In this document: positions 13,001 to 27,500 of the stretch, in pieces
Layout of the letters: every line of letters begins with the position of its first letter
Position numbering within the stretch: position 1 is the stretch's first letter
Assembly (NCBI GenBank): GCA_009869945.1
Contig: WIXG01000064.1
Location: 1 to 64,000 of the forward strand
DNA length: 64,000 nucleotides
From: Mesaphorura yosii
Lineage: Eukaryota > Arthropoda > Collembola > Poduromorpha > Tullbergiidae
Direction of reading: 5' to 3'
Notes under the pieces: model-generated
Database searches by the model: none
What the model was told of the DNA's origin: nothing
Seen by the model: only the letters and a program-made list of their open reading frames with translations
Program-made: the position numbers and the translations under genes

Positions 13001-16000
13001 GTTTCGTCCTTTGTACTTTTTTCGATTGAAAAGTGAATACAGGCAAAGATTGAATTCAATTTTCGACGCATAACTCCAACCATGGAATCCGTACAAAATT
13101 AATGCAGCGAAGGAAAGACTGATACGCGTTGCTCACACACTCATGGCCGCATTAAATTTCCTTTGCCAAGATTAAAGGATTCGGAGCTCAGTCGGATTTA
13201 TTCAAATTGGAATAAAAATCAGATTCGGGAAGCAAGCAGATTTTCACATTCGAGGTCGCACAAACGGGACAGCATTTTATGATGCGAAATGTGCATCGTG
13301 ACACTAATGGACACTGAGACAAGATAAAATCTACTCTAATGCCTGCATTATTTCGGAGAAAGTGATATTTTCCTTATTGCCCATGCATTTGTTTCGTGTC
13401 GCGACACAAATAACCAAAATATCGACTCGTAAATGGTCGAGCTGAAACGCAGAAACAATTTTACGTAATTGAAATCGTAAAGTGATGTTGTGTTTACCAT
13501 TCCGATAAGCTCACCATGCAAATACTTTCAGAATTTAAACCGAACGCTATGTCAGTAGACCAATGATAAATGGACAGTCGTACTAAATATAGTATGATTG
13601 CACGGTTGGAGAAAAACCCATTTCTTATTTAGAGCATGCAGCCAGCACTTGTCATAATTAAAACAAATCAAATATTAATCATGGTGATCGATCAACTGGA
13701 AATCGAAACAAATGTCAGGAGGACCACGCACGTTTTGTAAGATAGGCTTCAATTCCTTTTCTTCTCATTTCATTTTTCTCTTACGAGGTAATTAGATATT
13801 ATTGATCGCGTGTAGAAAGTTCTTGTCTAGCCAATTAATTGGCGTGAAATTTAGCGCCGGTGTGCTTCAATAGCCTTGAATCTACGTGTAGGCTTATTAA
13901 AAATAATTTACGACTTATTGATTTTTCAAGACTCTGAACTCGAAAGGCTAAGAAAGTTTTTGTAAACTTTACAATGAAAAATGAAGCTGATGACAGTTTC
14001 GCGAAGTTCCCGCAAGTAATAATAGATTGCCGATAAATAACACTTATAAAGTCATTTTTCAGCCAAAATATCATTTAAAGTTAGCGCTGTAGACAAAATG
14101 GCTCGGCTTTATGCTTGCTTCCAAATTGGCTGGCTTCGTCAACACGAATAAGAGATTTTCTAATTAAGGCTTGAAGTAATGAGTCAATGGAAGTGGAATT
14201 TCGAATTTATATGCGAAATCCTCTTACGCGTCTAACCTTGAACCGTCAACGTTAACTAGCCAGAATTTACACATTCACTATTCACATTTCAATCTCGCCT
14301 TGCTATTCCTTTGTAGGTTCTCTTAATTTTGAGACTCGCATGTTGCGAGGCGAACTGGATGTACGTAAGTGGCTGCAGGTGACTGCTTAATCGAGTTTAA
14401 TCTTAATTCAAAATCACGGAAAGGAAGGAACATGATTTCCAGTCAGGCTAATGCATTTCGCCCAGCATGCAGGAAAATGCATTAGCGAATCGATTAATGC
14501 CAGCAGGGCCATTTTGTACAAAAAGAGCATGACGGCCAGCACGGACGGACAAATTGGACACCTTCGAACTTTCATAATTCATCAAGAGCGAGTTGCAATT
14601 ATGAAACTAATTCAGTGCACCAAATATCACAATTCGCGTATTCATCTTAATTCTGTTCAACATTACCAAGTTATCTATCCATTAATTCTGTACACAAACA
14701 CAGCATGCTTTTGTTCCAGTAATTCCATGAACGTGAAAGTGAGTCATCCCTGACCTCATTTCCACAAGTAGAAAATATACACTTTGCAAAGTCATTTAGT
14801 CGTTTTAATGTTGTTTTTACGTGACTGGGCCCAGAGGACACGTAAAATGGTCAAAGTGACGTAATTGATTTTAAATGTCAAGTGAGCCCTGCAAACGACC
14901 ACATGCTCCATTCATTTATGTGATAATGACGTGTCTTTAATAGTTGTTAGTACAAATGAAGGCTTGTTAAGTGACAAAACTAAAACGCGTTCAGGAATGG
15001 TCTCAAGAAATTACGCTGCTATGTTGCCCAGCATTTAACCCGAAGGCCCCACTTAAAATATGCATGGGGCATGGCAATAGCAAAGCACAAGTGTATGTGA
15101 CCATAGGAAGAATAGCTAATTGGATTAATCCTCAGATTTTGTCTCCATTTGAATTTCTCTTGGCCTCTTCGTTCACGGTTCATTGTTCATTTGTTCACGA
15201 GCAACTACCTGGTTATGGACATGTACGAAATGACTGGATTCCGGAGACTTGGGTTTCCTGCCAGGCGAGGAAAATTCCAGATGCGTTTCACGATGAATCC
15301 AGGATTAGCAGTTCTAGTTCAGCCACTCACACCCACGCCGGCCTCGATCACTCTTTCTCTGTCATCTAACCCGGGGGAGAATCCGCAAACAACATATTGC
15401 AAATTCACAATTCCATAATATGCTGGTAGTCCATCCTTCATCCAGACAGACGTGTCAAGTCTTCAACCACGCCCCTGTAAGGACGCTCGACGTGATGGTC
15501 GGTTGGCACTGTCATAAAAAGCATTTCGCCGTAGAATTTATGGTCGCTGTTGTGTAAAGGAGTAAATATTTAAATCGACAGGGTAAATAATGGAGTTCTT
15601 GCGAAAAGAATTCCAAATTCGAGATTACAGACATGGTTTATATACTCAGATTTAAAATTCACACTCTAATCTTCTTTAGAGAATTGCGCCAGAGTCCTAT
15701 GCAATTTATGATATCTACTTTTCCACGTCACATCGCAATAACCGACACGAATCACGGTCTCGAAACTTCTTTATGATAAACCGTTACTCTTCTTAGAAAT
15801 TATTACACCGCATCTCGAATTGAGAGGATGAAACGTGAGGCATAAAACATGATTGACATACTTGATATCTCTGCGGCCACAGATTGCATGGAATCTGTCT
15901 AGGATTTGGCCATGAATTTATTCAACACAGCAGCCTCAACCTGAGTGGGATTCTTGACTCTTTCCAGAAGCTCGGTTCTGGAATGCTTGCCCTTTAAGAC

Positions 16001-17400
16001 AACTGACAACATTCGCACCAATTCATTCACGCACGAGAAGAAATGCACGTCATTCACAATTCGTCGCACGCGCAGATTTGCGGTACTCGGAGAAAGTTCG
16101 AGTTCATGTTTACTGCACTGGTTGGAGCTCAAAATTCCAAAAATAAGATTTGAATTAATTTTGATATCGCAAGGGCGTTAGTGTTAGGCTTCGTTCAGGA
16201 CTATTTGAAAAGATAGAAAACAAAAATGAGTAAAGCCTCCTACGTCTTTTGTGCTTGTGAATTCTGGCAACCGTGATTTTATCATTAAAAGGAATTAATA
16301 CGCATTTCTACCCTGGGAATTTATTGCCATCGTTCTGAAACAAAATGGCATCAGTAATACGAAGCCCCAAATTTTATGATTTGAGCTGCTGTAATTAGAG
16401 CCTCTTTGATTGCACGAGCAACCAATGAACGACGTAGGGCGAGCACTTTCTAATTCAGACAGAGAATATTTTGATGATCAGAGATTTGCCGCAACTCATC
16501 AGCCCATCATTCGCAGTAGCATGTATGCGTGTTCTAGTTCTAACCGCTAAGGCTGGTCTTATTAAATTCGCAGAAGCGTGCAGATTTTGTTTTTGGAGAA
16601 ACAAATGTCGGTGGGCCTTGGAATAATACCGCGATTTAGAAGATTTGTAATCCAGATTAATGTATTATTTGGCATAATTGTGTAGATAATCTCTTTCTAA
16701 GCCCTATTAATTAATCGAGCTGTTATTGCCCACATGGTGCATTCTGCGCAGCTATTCACCTATTCACCCGTTGAATTCAGTAAAAGAGCACCTTTTCTAC
16801 CTCTAAAGAAAGAAAACCGATGAAATACCGGAAGTCTTTTGTCTTCTCTTCTCACAATTCTGGAGATGCTTGGATGTCAATGGCAGTACTACAAGCTGTT
16901 CACATAATATAACACCCTCTGTAAAATTCAGAGAAGTACAAGCACAAGCTGACTTCAAGTCATAAAGACCCGCACCTCCACCTCTGAATGACAGCTCTCC
17001 GGTGTTTTCCTCGAACTTGAGCAGTGTAAATTCACACTGGATTACACTTCACGACGCTCCAGAAAGTGCTGTACTGCAATGGCCTCAAACTTTTTGCTTC
17101 TGAAATCCAAGCAGCTTTTCACGGCCCTGCACTGTGGGTACCCTCTAAACTGGCTTTAGTAGATCCAAAGAAACTAATCTTGGCGTAAGATAGTCTGAAG
17201 TACAAAACTTTGAAAAGGCATATCAATCTCACATCTCAGCTCGACTGGAATTCCAGAAAATACGCGATTATGCCTGCCGGTTGTTTTCATTATTTCATTG
17301 AATGAAGCTGAGCTCCTGCAGTGGCGAGGAACGACCACAACTCGTCTCCCGTGCATTAATTAATAATTAAAATGGAATTGAATGCTGGCGCAGATATTAA
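4060..17400. other. Gene-poor stretch, no supported gene
   Basis: About 13 kb downstream of the transporter gene and upstream of the GPCR start. Open frames here are short, mostly begin at TTG, overlap on both strands and show no recognisable domain or splice-phase continuity. The stretch could hold 5' untranslated exons and regulatory DNA of the GPCR, but I see no specific site to support that. Confidence 0.5.
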
Positions 17401-17427
17401 ATATCCGTTCCTTTGAGCCCCTACAGG

Positions 17428-17524
17428 CAGGGTGTGAAAAAATCATGATTTTTTCGAAAAAATCCGATAATTATCGGATAGTTATCAATGATAATTATCA
17501 ATGGATAATTATCAGCGCACCCTA
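17428..17524. mobile_element. 97-bp hAT-type MITE with 8-bp target duplication
   Basis: The element starts CAGGGTGTG and ends CGCACCCTA, so its termini are short inverted repeats. It is flanked on both sides by the identical 8-mer CCTACAGG (17420-17427 and 17525-17532). An 8-bp duplication with CAGGG-type ends is characteristic of the hAT superfamily of DNA transposons. Inside are self-complementary AT-rich blocks: an AAAAAATCATGATTTTTT palindrome and three copies of GATAATTATC. It has no coding capacity and is a non-autonomous copy. The sharp duplication suggests a fairly recent insertion. Confidence 0.75.
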
Positions 17525-17886
17525 CCTACAGGAAAGGTTTTTCATGTCAAACATCAGCTTCAATGTTCAGGCGACAAGACCACCGACTACAGACTCCTCT
17601 GAACTCTTTTGTTCAAGTGGACGTTAGCAAGATTCACCGAAATCAGTCCAATTTCGCAGCACGAACCATACGTTCAGAAAATCTGCGCGTGTATCTTCTG
17701 CTGCATTCTTTTAAGCGGCTGCATCCAAGGAACCTACTCGGTCCAGGCCTGACTGCCATAATTAATTGAATGACAAATGTGATACAAAACTCATACAAAT
17801 TAACCCTAAGCGTCTAATTTGTCAAATTCCGTACGCGGTTCGTGAATTCATGATCCATCACAAATGTTATAAATTCGATATTTCAT

Positions 17887-17892
17887 TTTATT
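17887..17892 (-). terminator. Candidate poly(A) signal for the SLC6/bedraggled gene
   Basis: AATAAA on the minus strand about 650 bases past the stop codon of the transporter gene. It is the first canonical hexamer I noticed downstream; use of this site is inferred. Confidence 0.35.
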
Positions 17893-18540
17893 CAGCAGAA
17901 TCGTACTTATGACTTGTTTCAACAGTAATCTTTGTGTCATCTTGCCCCTTGCTACAACTCAGCTAACTAACGTTTCAATACACAGTACATTTGTATAAAT
18001 AGGAATGCTTCATACAAAATACAACATTGGAAACACGAAACTCGGGCGGCCTTGAGGTAGGAAAACTGACAACACAGGAAACTTAAACTGAATCAATAGA
18101 ATTAGTAGACATCAGTACGGTTCCGTGAACCATGTTTGTTTTTGCGTGCATGAGCGCGCATCAGTGAATTGACTAAAAGTTAGGCAATAACAATTAACGC
18201 ATTAACAATAAGTCATAAACTAAGCACTAAAAGTTCCAACATCACTTATACAAATTACATCTTCGAGACAGGGACACACTTCAATTATCACAGAAGTAAA
18301 CTGAGAAAAGGCTTGGATCCTTTGGAATCTGATTAGAACGTCTTGAAAACGAAGTTCTTTCAGATTGCTTCGATGCTACACCACGTCCGTCCCATAAACT
18401 CAACATAAAACTTGTTGGATGAATTTTCCATTGGCTGACAATTAAGCTCAACAAAGGAGGCAAGGAACCAACTAAAGGAAATTAAACTTGTATCTGATTT
18501 TTGTAGGCCTGAATTGAAAGCAACGTTAAATGGTTTCGTT

Positions 18541-21500
18541 CTACACTTGTGTTAGCCCTTTGGAAATGACGGTGCAATTACTGCTCCCGGAATGGCCACT
18601 TAATGAAGATGACGACGGGACTGTGGCATTGTTTGCGTTAGCATTAGCACAACTACTACCAGCGCTTGACTCGTCACTACTTTCGTGAAATGTTGGATTC
18701 ACAATCCCATCTTGTCTCGTGGCCATGAACGATGCTAGAAACTCTTCATTAGCTAAAATGTCACTAGCGAGACTTTCTCTACGACTTGGATCAAGTATGA
18801 GAGCAATTTGCGAATCATTACTTCTACGACTACAGCGACTGAAGTCGATAAAATTGTTGTAGAACGCACTTCTAGGAAAACTGGACGTTCGGCAATGTGT
18901 CGATTGAAATGTGCTATTATTACTATTGCTACACGAATAAAATTGATCCGAGTCAATGCTCATGTGTCTGCCCAGAGAAAAGTCATAAAGCCCGTCATTG
19001 TTTGTGCTTGCGGCGGCCTCCATAACTTCGGGCGCGATGTTCATCATGGGTGTCACATTTGTATTTGCAGACTTTGCAGTTTGGTACGTGGCTCGGAGAA
19101 TGCGTGCCACGTCGGACGGAGTTACATCAGATGCTATTCTTCGTAAACTTGAACGCTCAACCTCTTGATGCCCAGGCTGACGAGAGCCGGTCGCAGTTTT
19201 TTCGCTGTCAGTTGGACAGTGTGCGTCTAACTTCGTGTCAGGCTGTTTAGTGGTTGTAGGTGATGAATTTCCCACGGCTTCATAAGGGGGCGAGGGAGAG
19301 GATAGTGACAGCGGAGAAAGTATCGGCAGCAGCACATCATTTGTACTACTCATCCGATTTGAGATGTCGTTGTTACTGCTCGTTAGTGTAATCGTAGGAA
19401 ATGCACTTGAGGAGGTTGAGCAGCAGTTGTCAGCAACTGATCTCTGCTGTTGATTGTGGATTTCAAGAATGACTGAAGCGTAGTTGGGTGGTGGAGGCAG
19501 ATCATCTGCGGCAGAGGTTCCTGGGTTCGAAATTCGGCGTATACTGCGACGGATGCTGGCGCGCAGAAATTTTGCAATTCTATAAGTCCAAATCAAAGTT
19601 TAATTAATATCCAGTGACAAAAGTAAAACAAAGCTGTTTAAGTTCAAACGCAATTACGAGGAACTAAAGGACCAGATCAGTTACACACCTGGCGCTTGTG
19701 GCAGTTGAGTACGATGGCGGTGGTGTGTACTTTGGCGGTGGATCTTCAGTTCTTGCATCTCCACTATTTTCATTCGCCGTACTTCTCAAGCCACGCGCTG
19801 AGTTTCGTCCAAGACCTCGAGAATGAGGACGATAGAGTTCTTGCATTCTCTGTAATTACAATCTCAGTTTATAATTTCAACAAAGCTTACTTTCCACATC
19901 CTAATTCTAAGCATGGCAGAATGAAAAGCTTCATCTGTCTATATTGTAGTTATTTATTTGAAGTAAACCATCTGGACTCTGGACAACTCATGTACAAGGC
20001 GAAAGTATGCACATCGGACTTATGCAGATGGATATGAGAATGAGATGAGTGAAAGGAAGTACGCTCTTCTTGTGTCATTAAGCGCGGAAAGTGGAATTAG
20101 GCGCATCACAATTAATCTTGTTAAGTAAAGCTTGCTGGGGTTCGAGTGAATGAATTCTTGTTTGGTCTAATGAAGTAATCCTGTTTCAAGCTTCTCTCTG
20201 GCTTCCGATGTTCCAAGTAAAGCTCTCAACGTTAATCTGCTACGACAAGATCCTACATGTCACTGTTCATTGAAGCCTAAAATAATTGGTAAAGGATACC
20301 GGATGGAAAGGGAAAACACGCAGTAGAGTCTATAAGACAGACATAACCAAGGGACAAGTACATGAATACGTGAGTTGTAGGAGTTAATGCGCTTTGTTAA
20401 GCGTGGTAGGCATCGGACAAGCAGAGCAGATGGAATGTGACACCGATTCATCATGGTGCTTGACTTACATCAAAAAGATCAGATGGTCCATTAGTCAGAT
20501 AGCGACAGCTTTGCACCACAGCAACAAATGGAACTATTAGGATCGGTAGCAGCTGAATGAAAGAACCCAGCTCTCTTGTCCAGCTTGGCCAAAACACGTA
20601 GCCATCAGTCGAGAAACCCCAATCGTATAGCTCTCGTACATTTCCACTCTTGAAGGACGCAATCGATAGAACCTGCGGTATCAGTCAAAATATCAAAAAT
20701 GACTATTCAAAGACGAACACCACACTACTGACCAGTCCGGAGGTGGACATGGAATTAGTAAACAAGTCAACAAGTGTGCCTGAACGTCTGCACTCACCAG
20801 CATTGTAACAGGCAGGATGACATTCCAGATAAAAGAAATCAATGGTGCAAAACATTTTGTAAATTTTCCATTTCCAGTCATAAACACCGTCACAATGTTT
20901 TCTCCACAATACGGTGCGCCGCGAACCACAAACACCGCAACAAGTTCCAACAAGTATAAAACCATAATCCACCAACCACTTCCAATACAATAATCCATGA
21001 AGTATAAGATGAAAATGCCCACCTGGAATGTCAAAACACCATTAGTATATAAATGATACCCATTAAACTTTGACATGGCATGCATGATCCTTACCTCTGT
21101 GCACAGTGGAAGGCCAAGACCAAACCCTAATGCGCAAACGAAGAATGTGATCGTTGTCTCCCAGGACCTTAGCGCCTTTGTGTTTATGGCAGTGATGCCT
21201 TTGATGATGCAGTGCCAGATGGCTAGTTGCTGAGCAATGCCGAAGAGTATGCAAGTGAAATAGAACAAGACAGTCCAAAATGGCGACAGTCCCGCGGAAC
21301 CCAGCAGTGCCATTGTTGCGGGATAAAGTTCTGTTGCCACACGGAGCGCTTGATATCCACTGACTGAGTTCGTATTTATCATGAGATTGTTGCTGTCAGT
21401 AACCGGAAATCCATCTGGCTTCATGATGCGAACGCCCATCAGAAATGAAGTATGCTGGTTCATGTATGTTGGGAGAATTGGCATATTTGGTGGAAAATCT

Positions 21501-24500
21501 GGTGCCTTCTTTACGAGAAATTCATAGCTCCGCATACTCTCTGTTAAGGGAGAAGGTAAAAAGTCTTTTCACGTCACGACGGTTAGGAGTTGTCGCATTT
21601 ACTTACCGAATGAACTTGGAACGTAGAAATAGTCTTGCGAGAGGAGAATGGAGTAACACGCGTTTGCGATAAATGCACTTAAGAATAGGACGAAGGTTGT
21701 GATTAAGATCACGATCGATGCATCCGATTTTAGCGAATGATTAGACCGATTGTGTGAAGTAATTTGCATAATACAAGCACCAAGAATGCCCCACGTGAAA
21801 AATGCTTCACGGGCAGCAAGAACCCATGTCTAGGAATTAAACAGAAAATAGGAATCGGCATCCTACAGAATTATGCAATGTTACGTAGCTCCCATTTACC
21901 TGACTATTAAAAAAGAAGTTTTCCCAATCAGTTTGGCCAAATAGTGAACCAGCAGTGTCATCGGTTGGAACAATTCCAACCATTTTCGACGCCAATATTA
22001 AGATGGCCACAATTGGAATCAGCACAAAGCCATGAATCACTTTTCCGTAAGATTTGAGACCTGCAAAACATGAATATGAAATATCCGTCTTGACGTGACA
22101 ATAATATGGATGCCTATGTATTCAGAGTCAGCGTGATGTTTACCTTTACTCAGTGACACAAAAACCAGCATCCAAACTACAGCTAAATTAAATGCGACCG
22201 TGAATTTGAGACTGGTTGGAAAGTAACTAGATGGATAGTCCGGAGTCGATCTTTGGAGAACAACGCCACTAAAAAGTACACAAAAATTGAACATTGAGCC
22301 AAGTCTCAGCAGAATTTCGGTTTCTCTGCTAAGTCAGTTGTGATTTCTCTTTTATCTCACTTGAAATAATCCGGAACAGTTTCCGCCAGTGACAAAGTAC
22401 TGTTTGAAAATGGGTCACAACCTGGAACACAACAACATACGCAAAATACAATCATTTTTAGCCAATCTATGGACATGTTCACTCCACAATCTACACATTT
22501 TCTAACAAATGTGATCAAAAGGTTAGCTGCTTTAAATTCATCGCCCTGAGTCATTTGCACACATGCCACAATATCCTTATTTCTCTTGAAATTAAACTTC
22601 AAATGATTCTCATTCTCACAATTTCTATTAATACCACAATAAGAATTGTACTGTGCATTATTGAAGCGAGATGGCCTTGATTTATGGAAAAAAAATTGAC
22701 AATGCGTCAGTGCTTTGTACCAGATCATTCCAAACATGAGCTTGCTTACTCTGTGACATCATTACTAGACGCAGTCTGTGCCCTGCATGATCGGTTAATT
22801 GAAGTTTAGTTTGCACAAGAAGTTTGTTCCATCACATATAAATATTCCTCGCAAAATTAACCCATGAAAAAATGAAACTGCTGTACAAAATAACAACAAT
22901 GAGTTCGATCCGGTTCGTTGGACTAACTGGAAAAATTTGGATTCAACTCAAGCTGGAAAACTCAGAAAAATTTGAAATTCAGTTTACACGTGTATGAGAG
23001 TAGAAATTATAAGAAGTTAATTAGTCCAATACAAGATCTGCCAGACCCGATAGCAGTAAGTTGAACTCACAAAGCGTGCCGACTTCTCCATTGTCTGCTC
23101 GAGAGTTTATCGCTTCCATCCAGACTTTAAAAAATTTAAAAAATATCGATGACAGAACTGCTCTGATCTCACTTTCTGTGCTTAATTGATTCGAACTCAC
23201 GACATGTTTTTCTACACGAAACAGGCCTCGTGTATGTAGGCCTTTGAATTTTTTATCGCGAACTTAATTAATGAATAATTAAATCAGTATTTACGTCATC
23301 ACAGTTCATTGTGTACAAATAGTAAACATTAACGTTGGGCAACAAGACATCACGAAGTGGTCAATGTTATACTGAGGAAAAGTTGCATCACCAAGCAAGA
23401 TGCTTTGAATTAATTGAGTCCGGCACAATTATCGAGAGTCGGATGAACTAAATCATGAGCCATTATGATAAGACGCCAAATAAATTCACGACTTAATAAA
23501 AGTGTGCTGAAGCCTTTACACCTGCTTGCATTGTTGAAATCGTGGATATGGCACAAGCATAGCGGTCACGGCGTCGCAGTTGATGTTTGCACTTACATTG
23601 TGCCTAAATACAGCTTCAAAAACTTCAAAGTAGAGTCTCACGCTTTCAGCATGTCCTATTATGCTAAACTTGCTAATGATCATTCTGATTTGATTAAAGT
23701 GCTTACCTCGATAATCATGAAGACATTTTCCCCATCGATACTGATCAAATTTTGTAATGAATGAATCACGAAAATAGATAAACATCCAAGAAACACCAAC
23801 GGCTGAGTAAATTCCAATCATGGCTTGTGAGATTACTAACCCAATTCCAATGCCCTGTTATTGTGTTAAGGAAAGGTCAGCATAAACGTAAATTAAACAC
23901 ATCTCAGATCCACATAAAATTAGGATTTGCATTCACGGTTACCTGAAAAATTGGTGAGATTTTCCACATATCCACGATTCCAGCGTTCAAGTACTGCCCA
24001 ATCGACATGTGAAACGTGAACAATGGAAGTCCGATAATTATGCTCAGAATTAAGAACTGCAGGGTGAAGTTCGCGCCGTACTGCACGGAGAGCAAACTGA
24101 AGCGGCAGATATTATTCAGTCCAAGAGTGCATCCGAGCAAGGCCAACATGGAACTCAAACGATGAGGCCACCTGCCATTTGAGGATGGTGCATCATTATT
24201 GTTATTGTCGTCTTCGTCTTGACCAGGAATGGTGATAGCTCGGCTGGCGTGGCGAATGATAGTCGTTCTCATAATGACTGGTGTCACGGCTGGCGCCGAC
24301 CCTCCGCTTGTGGTGCTCGTGGTGGTGGCACTCGAACACGAATTACTCTCCATTTGTGTAGCCGCTGGAGCGCAAGAACTCAGCAGCGATGTGGGCTCCA
24401 CTTGCACTGTCGTACTCCGGCTTGTGGAGGCAGTGGAACTTATTGTGCTGTCACTATGATTAAGATTAGGCTCATAATTACCGAGAAACTCAAACAAGTA

Positions 24501-27500
24501 CTGCAGTCTGTTTCTGTTCTGAATTCTGCGATATTGATTTCTGAGTGCCAGCATTTTTATGCAGTACAGAGGAATTTCCTCCTTCCCTTTTCGCAGTGAT
24601 TTGTTTTGCGAGTTTGTGTAACCTGGATACGCACTACGCAATAGAGCGATCCGCCCAGTCCTGCGTCACGATTTTGTGCGTACAATAATCAATGAGTTGA
24701 CAATGAACGAGAGAATGTTGCACCGTGTGCCTTGTGACCCTAGAAAGTACTCCACTTCTAGCCTGTTCCAGACGCCTGTGACTGATTTCCTCGAACTCCT
24801 TAATTGCAATGATCTCATTTTCATTCAAATCAGATTAGCCAGACGAGGTGGGTAGTGAGGCACAACTGTTGCACTTGCAGCAGTAATTTATTCGCAGAAT
24901 CGATCAACTGTCCATGAATATGCATTCAAACACAAGTCGTTCTTGGACGCACTTTTCGGTGTTTTTCAACTAAACCTAAGGTGCAGCTCTGCCTGACGCT
25001 GCGGGTAGCACGTATTTCATACACCCGATCACGGTAATCAAAAGTTGAATAAGCTCTTCCACAAGTTCGTTAAACAGCTGAAATGAAACAAACAAGCGCA
25101 TTTTTGCGGAAAACAAGCGAGCAAAAAACGGACCCGATTAAACAATGTTTCCCACAATTCGAGGAATTCGAATCACGTCCACAATTAACTTACGCAAAAA
25201 CACTTTACACTGTAATTGTGATGTTGATGCCATTGTTGTGGCCACACACGAATGCAATAAAACTGTCAGGACTCAAAAAAAAAGTGCAACTCGTGCTGAG
25301 CTTCCACAATTCACTAAAACCATCCTCAAAATATTTGCAGCAATCGCAAACAAATACGTCGCAGTTAACTCTAAACTCTTGCGATAATCTTGCTGAATAC
25401 AAATTTCACTATATTAAAAGTCAAACATAGCCAACTACGAGATTTAAATGATAATCTTATTGTCGTAATAAACGCCAACTGGCACGACATGCGGCGAGTT
25501 AAGCTTACGCCAAGTTTTGTCCTATTTCATTGTTAAATTCTTGTGTAATCGTACAAAGCACGGTTTAAACTGAACAGAATTGATTTTTGCACTCTCACTC
25601 GCATCGCTTACTGAAAAATTATGTAAAAATGAGAAAAATTAGGCAGAGTGCGTATTTTTTCCCTCACTGATAGGGGCCAGTTGCATTTCTTTCTTAAAAT
25701 TCACCTGTTAAATTAGCACAACGCCATGCGCAATGTGCCAAATTGCAAACTGCAAATGGTACGCTGTTTTGTTCACCAATTCATTCTAAATTTGATGTGT
25801 ACTATTTACAATAGAGTCAAGGTTGCCAACTTTATGTGTCTTTACCATCAGTCAGCATTGATTAAGGTACAGTGCGCCTTCTCGCTATGATACGCGAGCC
25901 TAACCATAAACATTAGTAATTTCTGCCCTTTGCGTGTGCGGCGGTATGACAAAACCGGTTCATATTTCGCAACAATTGGAAAAAATCAAATTATATTCTC
26001 GTAATGGTTTGTATAGTGCTCTATCACGCTGCATGCGATGAAAGAGTGGATGAGGTTAAGGTTTTGTAGTTCACAGATTAATAAGACACAAGCCGTAATT
26101 TAATTTAGAGGGAATAATCAGAGGTTCATCGGGAAAGCGGCATAAATTATTGATTTCGGACGCGACCACAGCCGCGGACGGTGACACCGTCACACATTTA
26201 TTTATAGGTCAAAAGAAAATTGCTAGAAAAGATTGCTATCAATCATTACCGAAAACACAACAAATCGCGACCAGGCTGCATCGATTAGCTATCAGTATCA
26301 AGCCAGCTTGTCCATTCCCAAGACGTAGGAAGACTTCTTGACTGTGGACAGACAGAGCACGACATGAAAAGAACGTTGCCGCGTAAGAGCCACGGAGTTT
26401 GTCGGTCTGATCGCTTGACGTCACATACAAGTGTCAAGTCGCGAAACTGGACGGCTACACAATTGCTACTTCACTCGTTCTCGCGTCACCTCTCGCAAGA
26501 CTTTGTCTAAGATGTACATACTGGAGCTGATTTTCCACTTTCCACGTGCCTGGCGTGGCTAGCCTTCATATTCCTAGGTGAATAACATGCATCCATTCAC
26601 TCATTCTCTTGCGCACGTGTGTGATTATTGTTGTTTGTTAAGGAGAGGAAATAAATTCATTCTGTAATTAATTTTTTCCTACACTCAGTTCAGTATGAAT
26701 ATGACTAAAAACAAGCCCCGAGTCATAAAGTGCTTGTACGAGAAGAAAGATAAACGGAGGAGTCACGCAGAAATCGAACAGAACAGACAGCCAAGAGGGT
26801 ATTCTGATTCTAAGTGATTACTAATTACCTCGGTCCTGGCTGGGTCACATTAATCGTGGCCTCGGAGACTGAACTCGAAGTTGCGTTGACGTCGACGACT
26901 TGACTTACTTGTACTAAATTTTCGGTCTCCTGTCCTGTTGACGATGGTGTACTTGTGTCCGGGATTGGGTAATGCTCAGGTACTGGAGCCGAGTCAGTAA
27001 TGGCAGTCGGGCTATTGATGAGACTAGTGACAAGCATCATATTTGCTACAACGGGCGTGGATGTCTGTGACATGTGTGCATGCTTCCCCGTGATCTCTGG
27101 TATGGCAGGAAACTTTGAGGTCGACGATGTTGGAGGCATAGGGAGCATTTGAATCGGTTTTAATCGTCGCATCGATGCACGCCCCATCATAGGCCGATCA
27201 CTTTCGTAGCCTTCTTCTTCAACGACTTCTCCATCGTCACAACTCACAAACTCGTCAGGCTCTGGTGTCTGTGTCTCACTTGGAGAACCTTGCGATCTCC
27301 GCTCAGTCTCGCTTGCATTGTTGTCGGAATCAGAGCAAGCTTCGGAATCGTGCTCAGTCTCGACAATGATAAGTAAATTGTCGATGCCGCCCGCTCCTGT
27401 GAACACTGTGCTTTCAATATTGCCATCCAAACCCTTCTCAGCCTCCAGCAACTTCTCGCTTAAGTTCTCCATGGATTTGACGATGAAATCTCTGGACTCT

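Noticed and set aside
12811-13096. Overlapping minus-strand frames of about 90 codons
   Set aside because: Two frames compete for the same bases, neither has a recognisable feature or splice partner.
18753-19250. Open frames on both strands within the transporter tail exon
   Set aside because: Shadows of the long, Ser/Asn-rich C-terminal coding exon.
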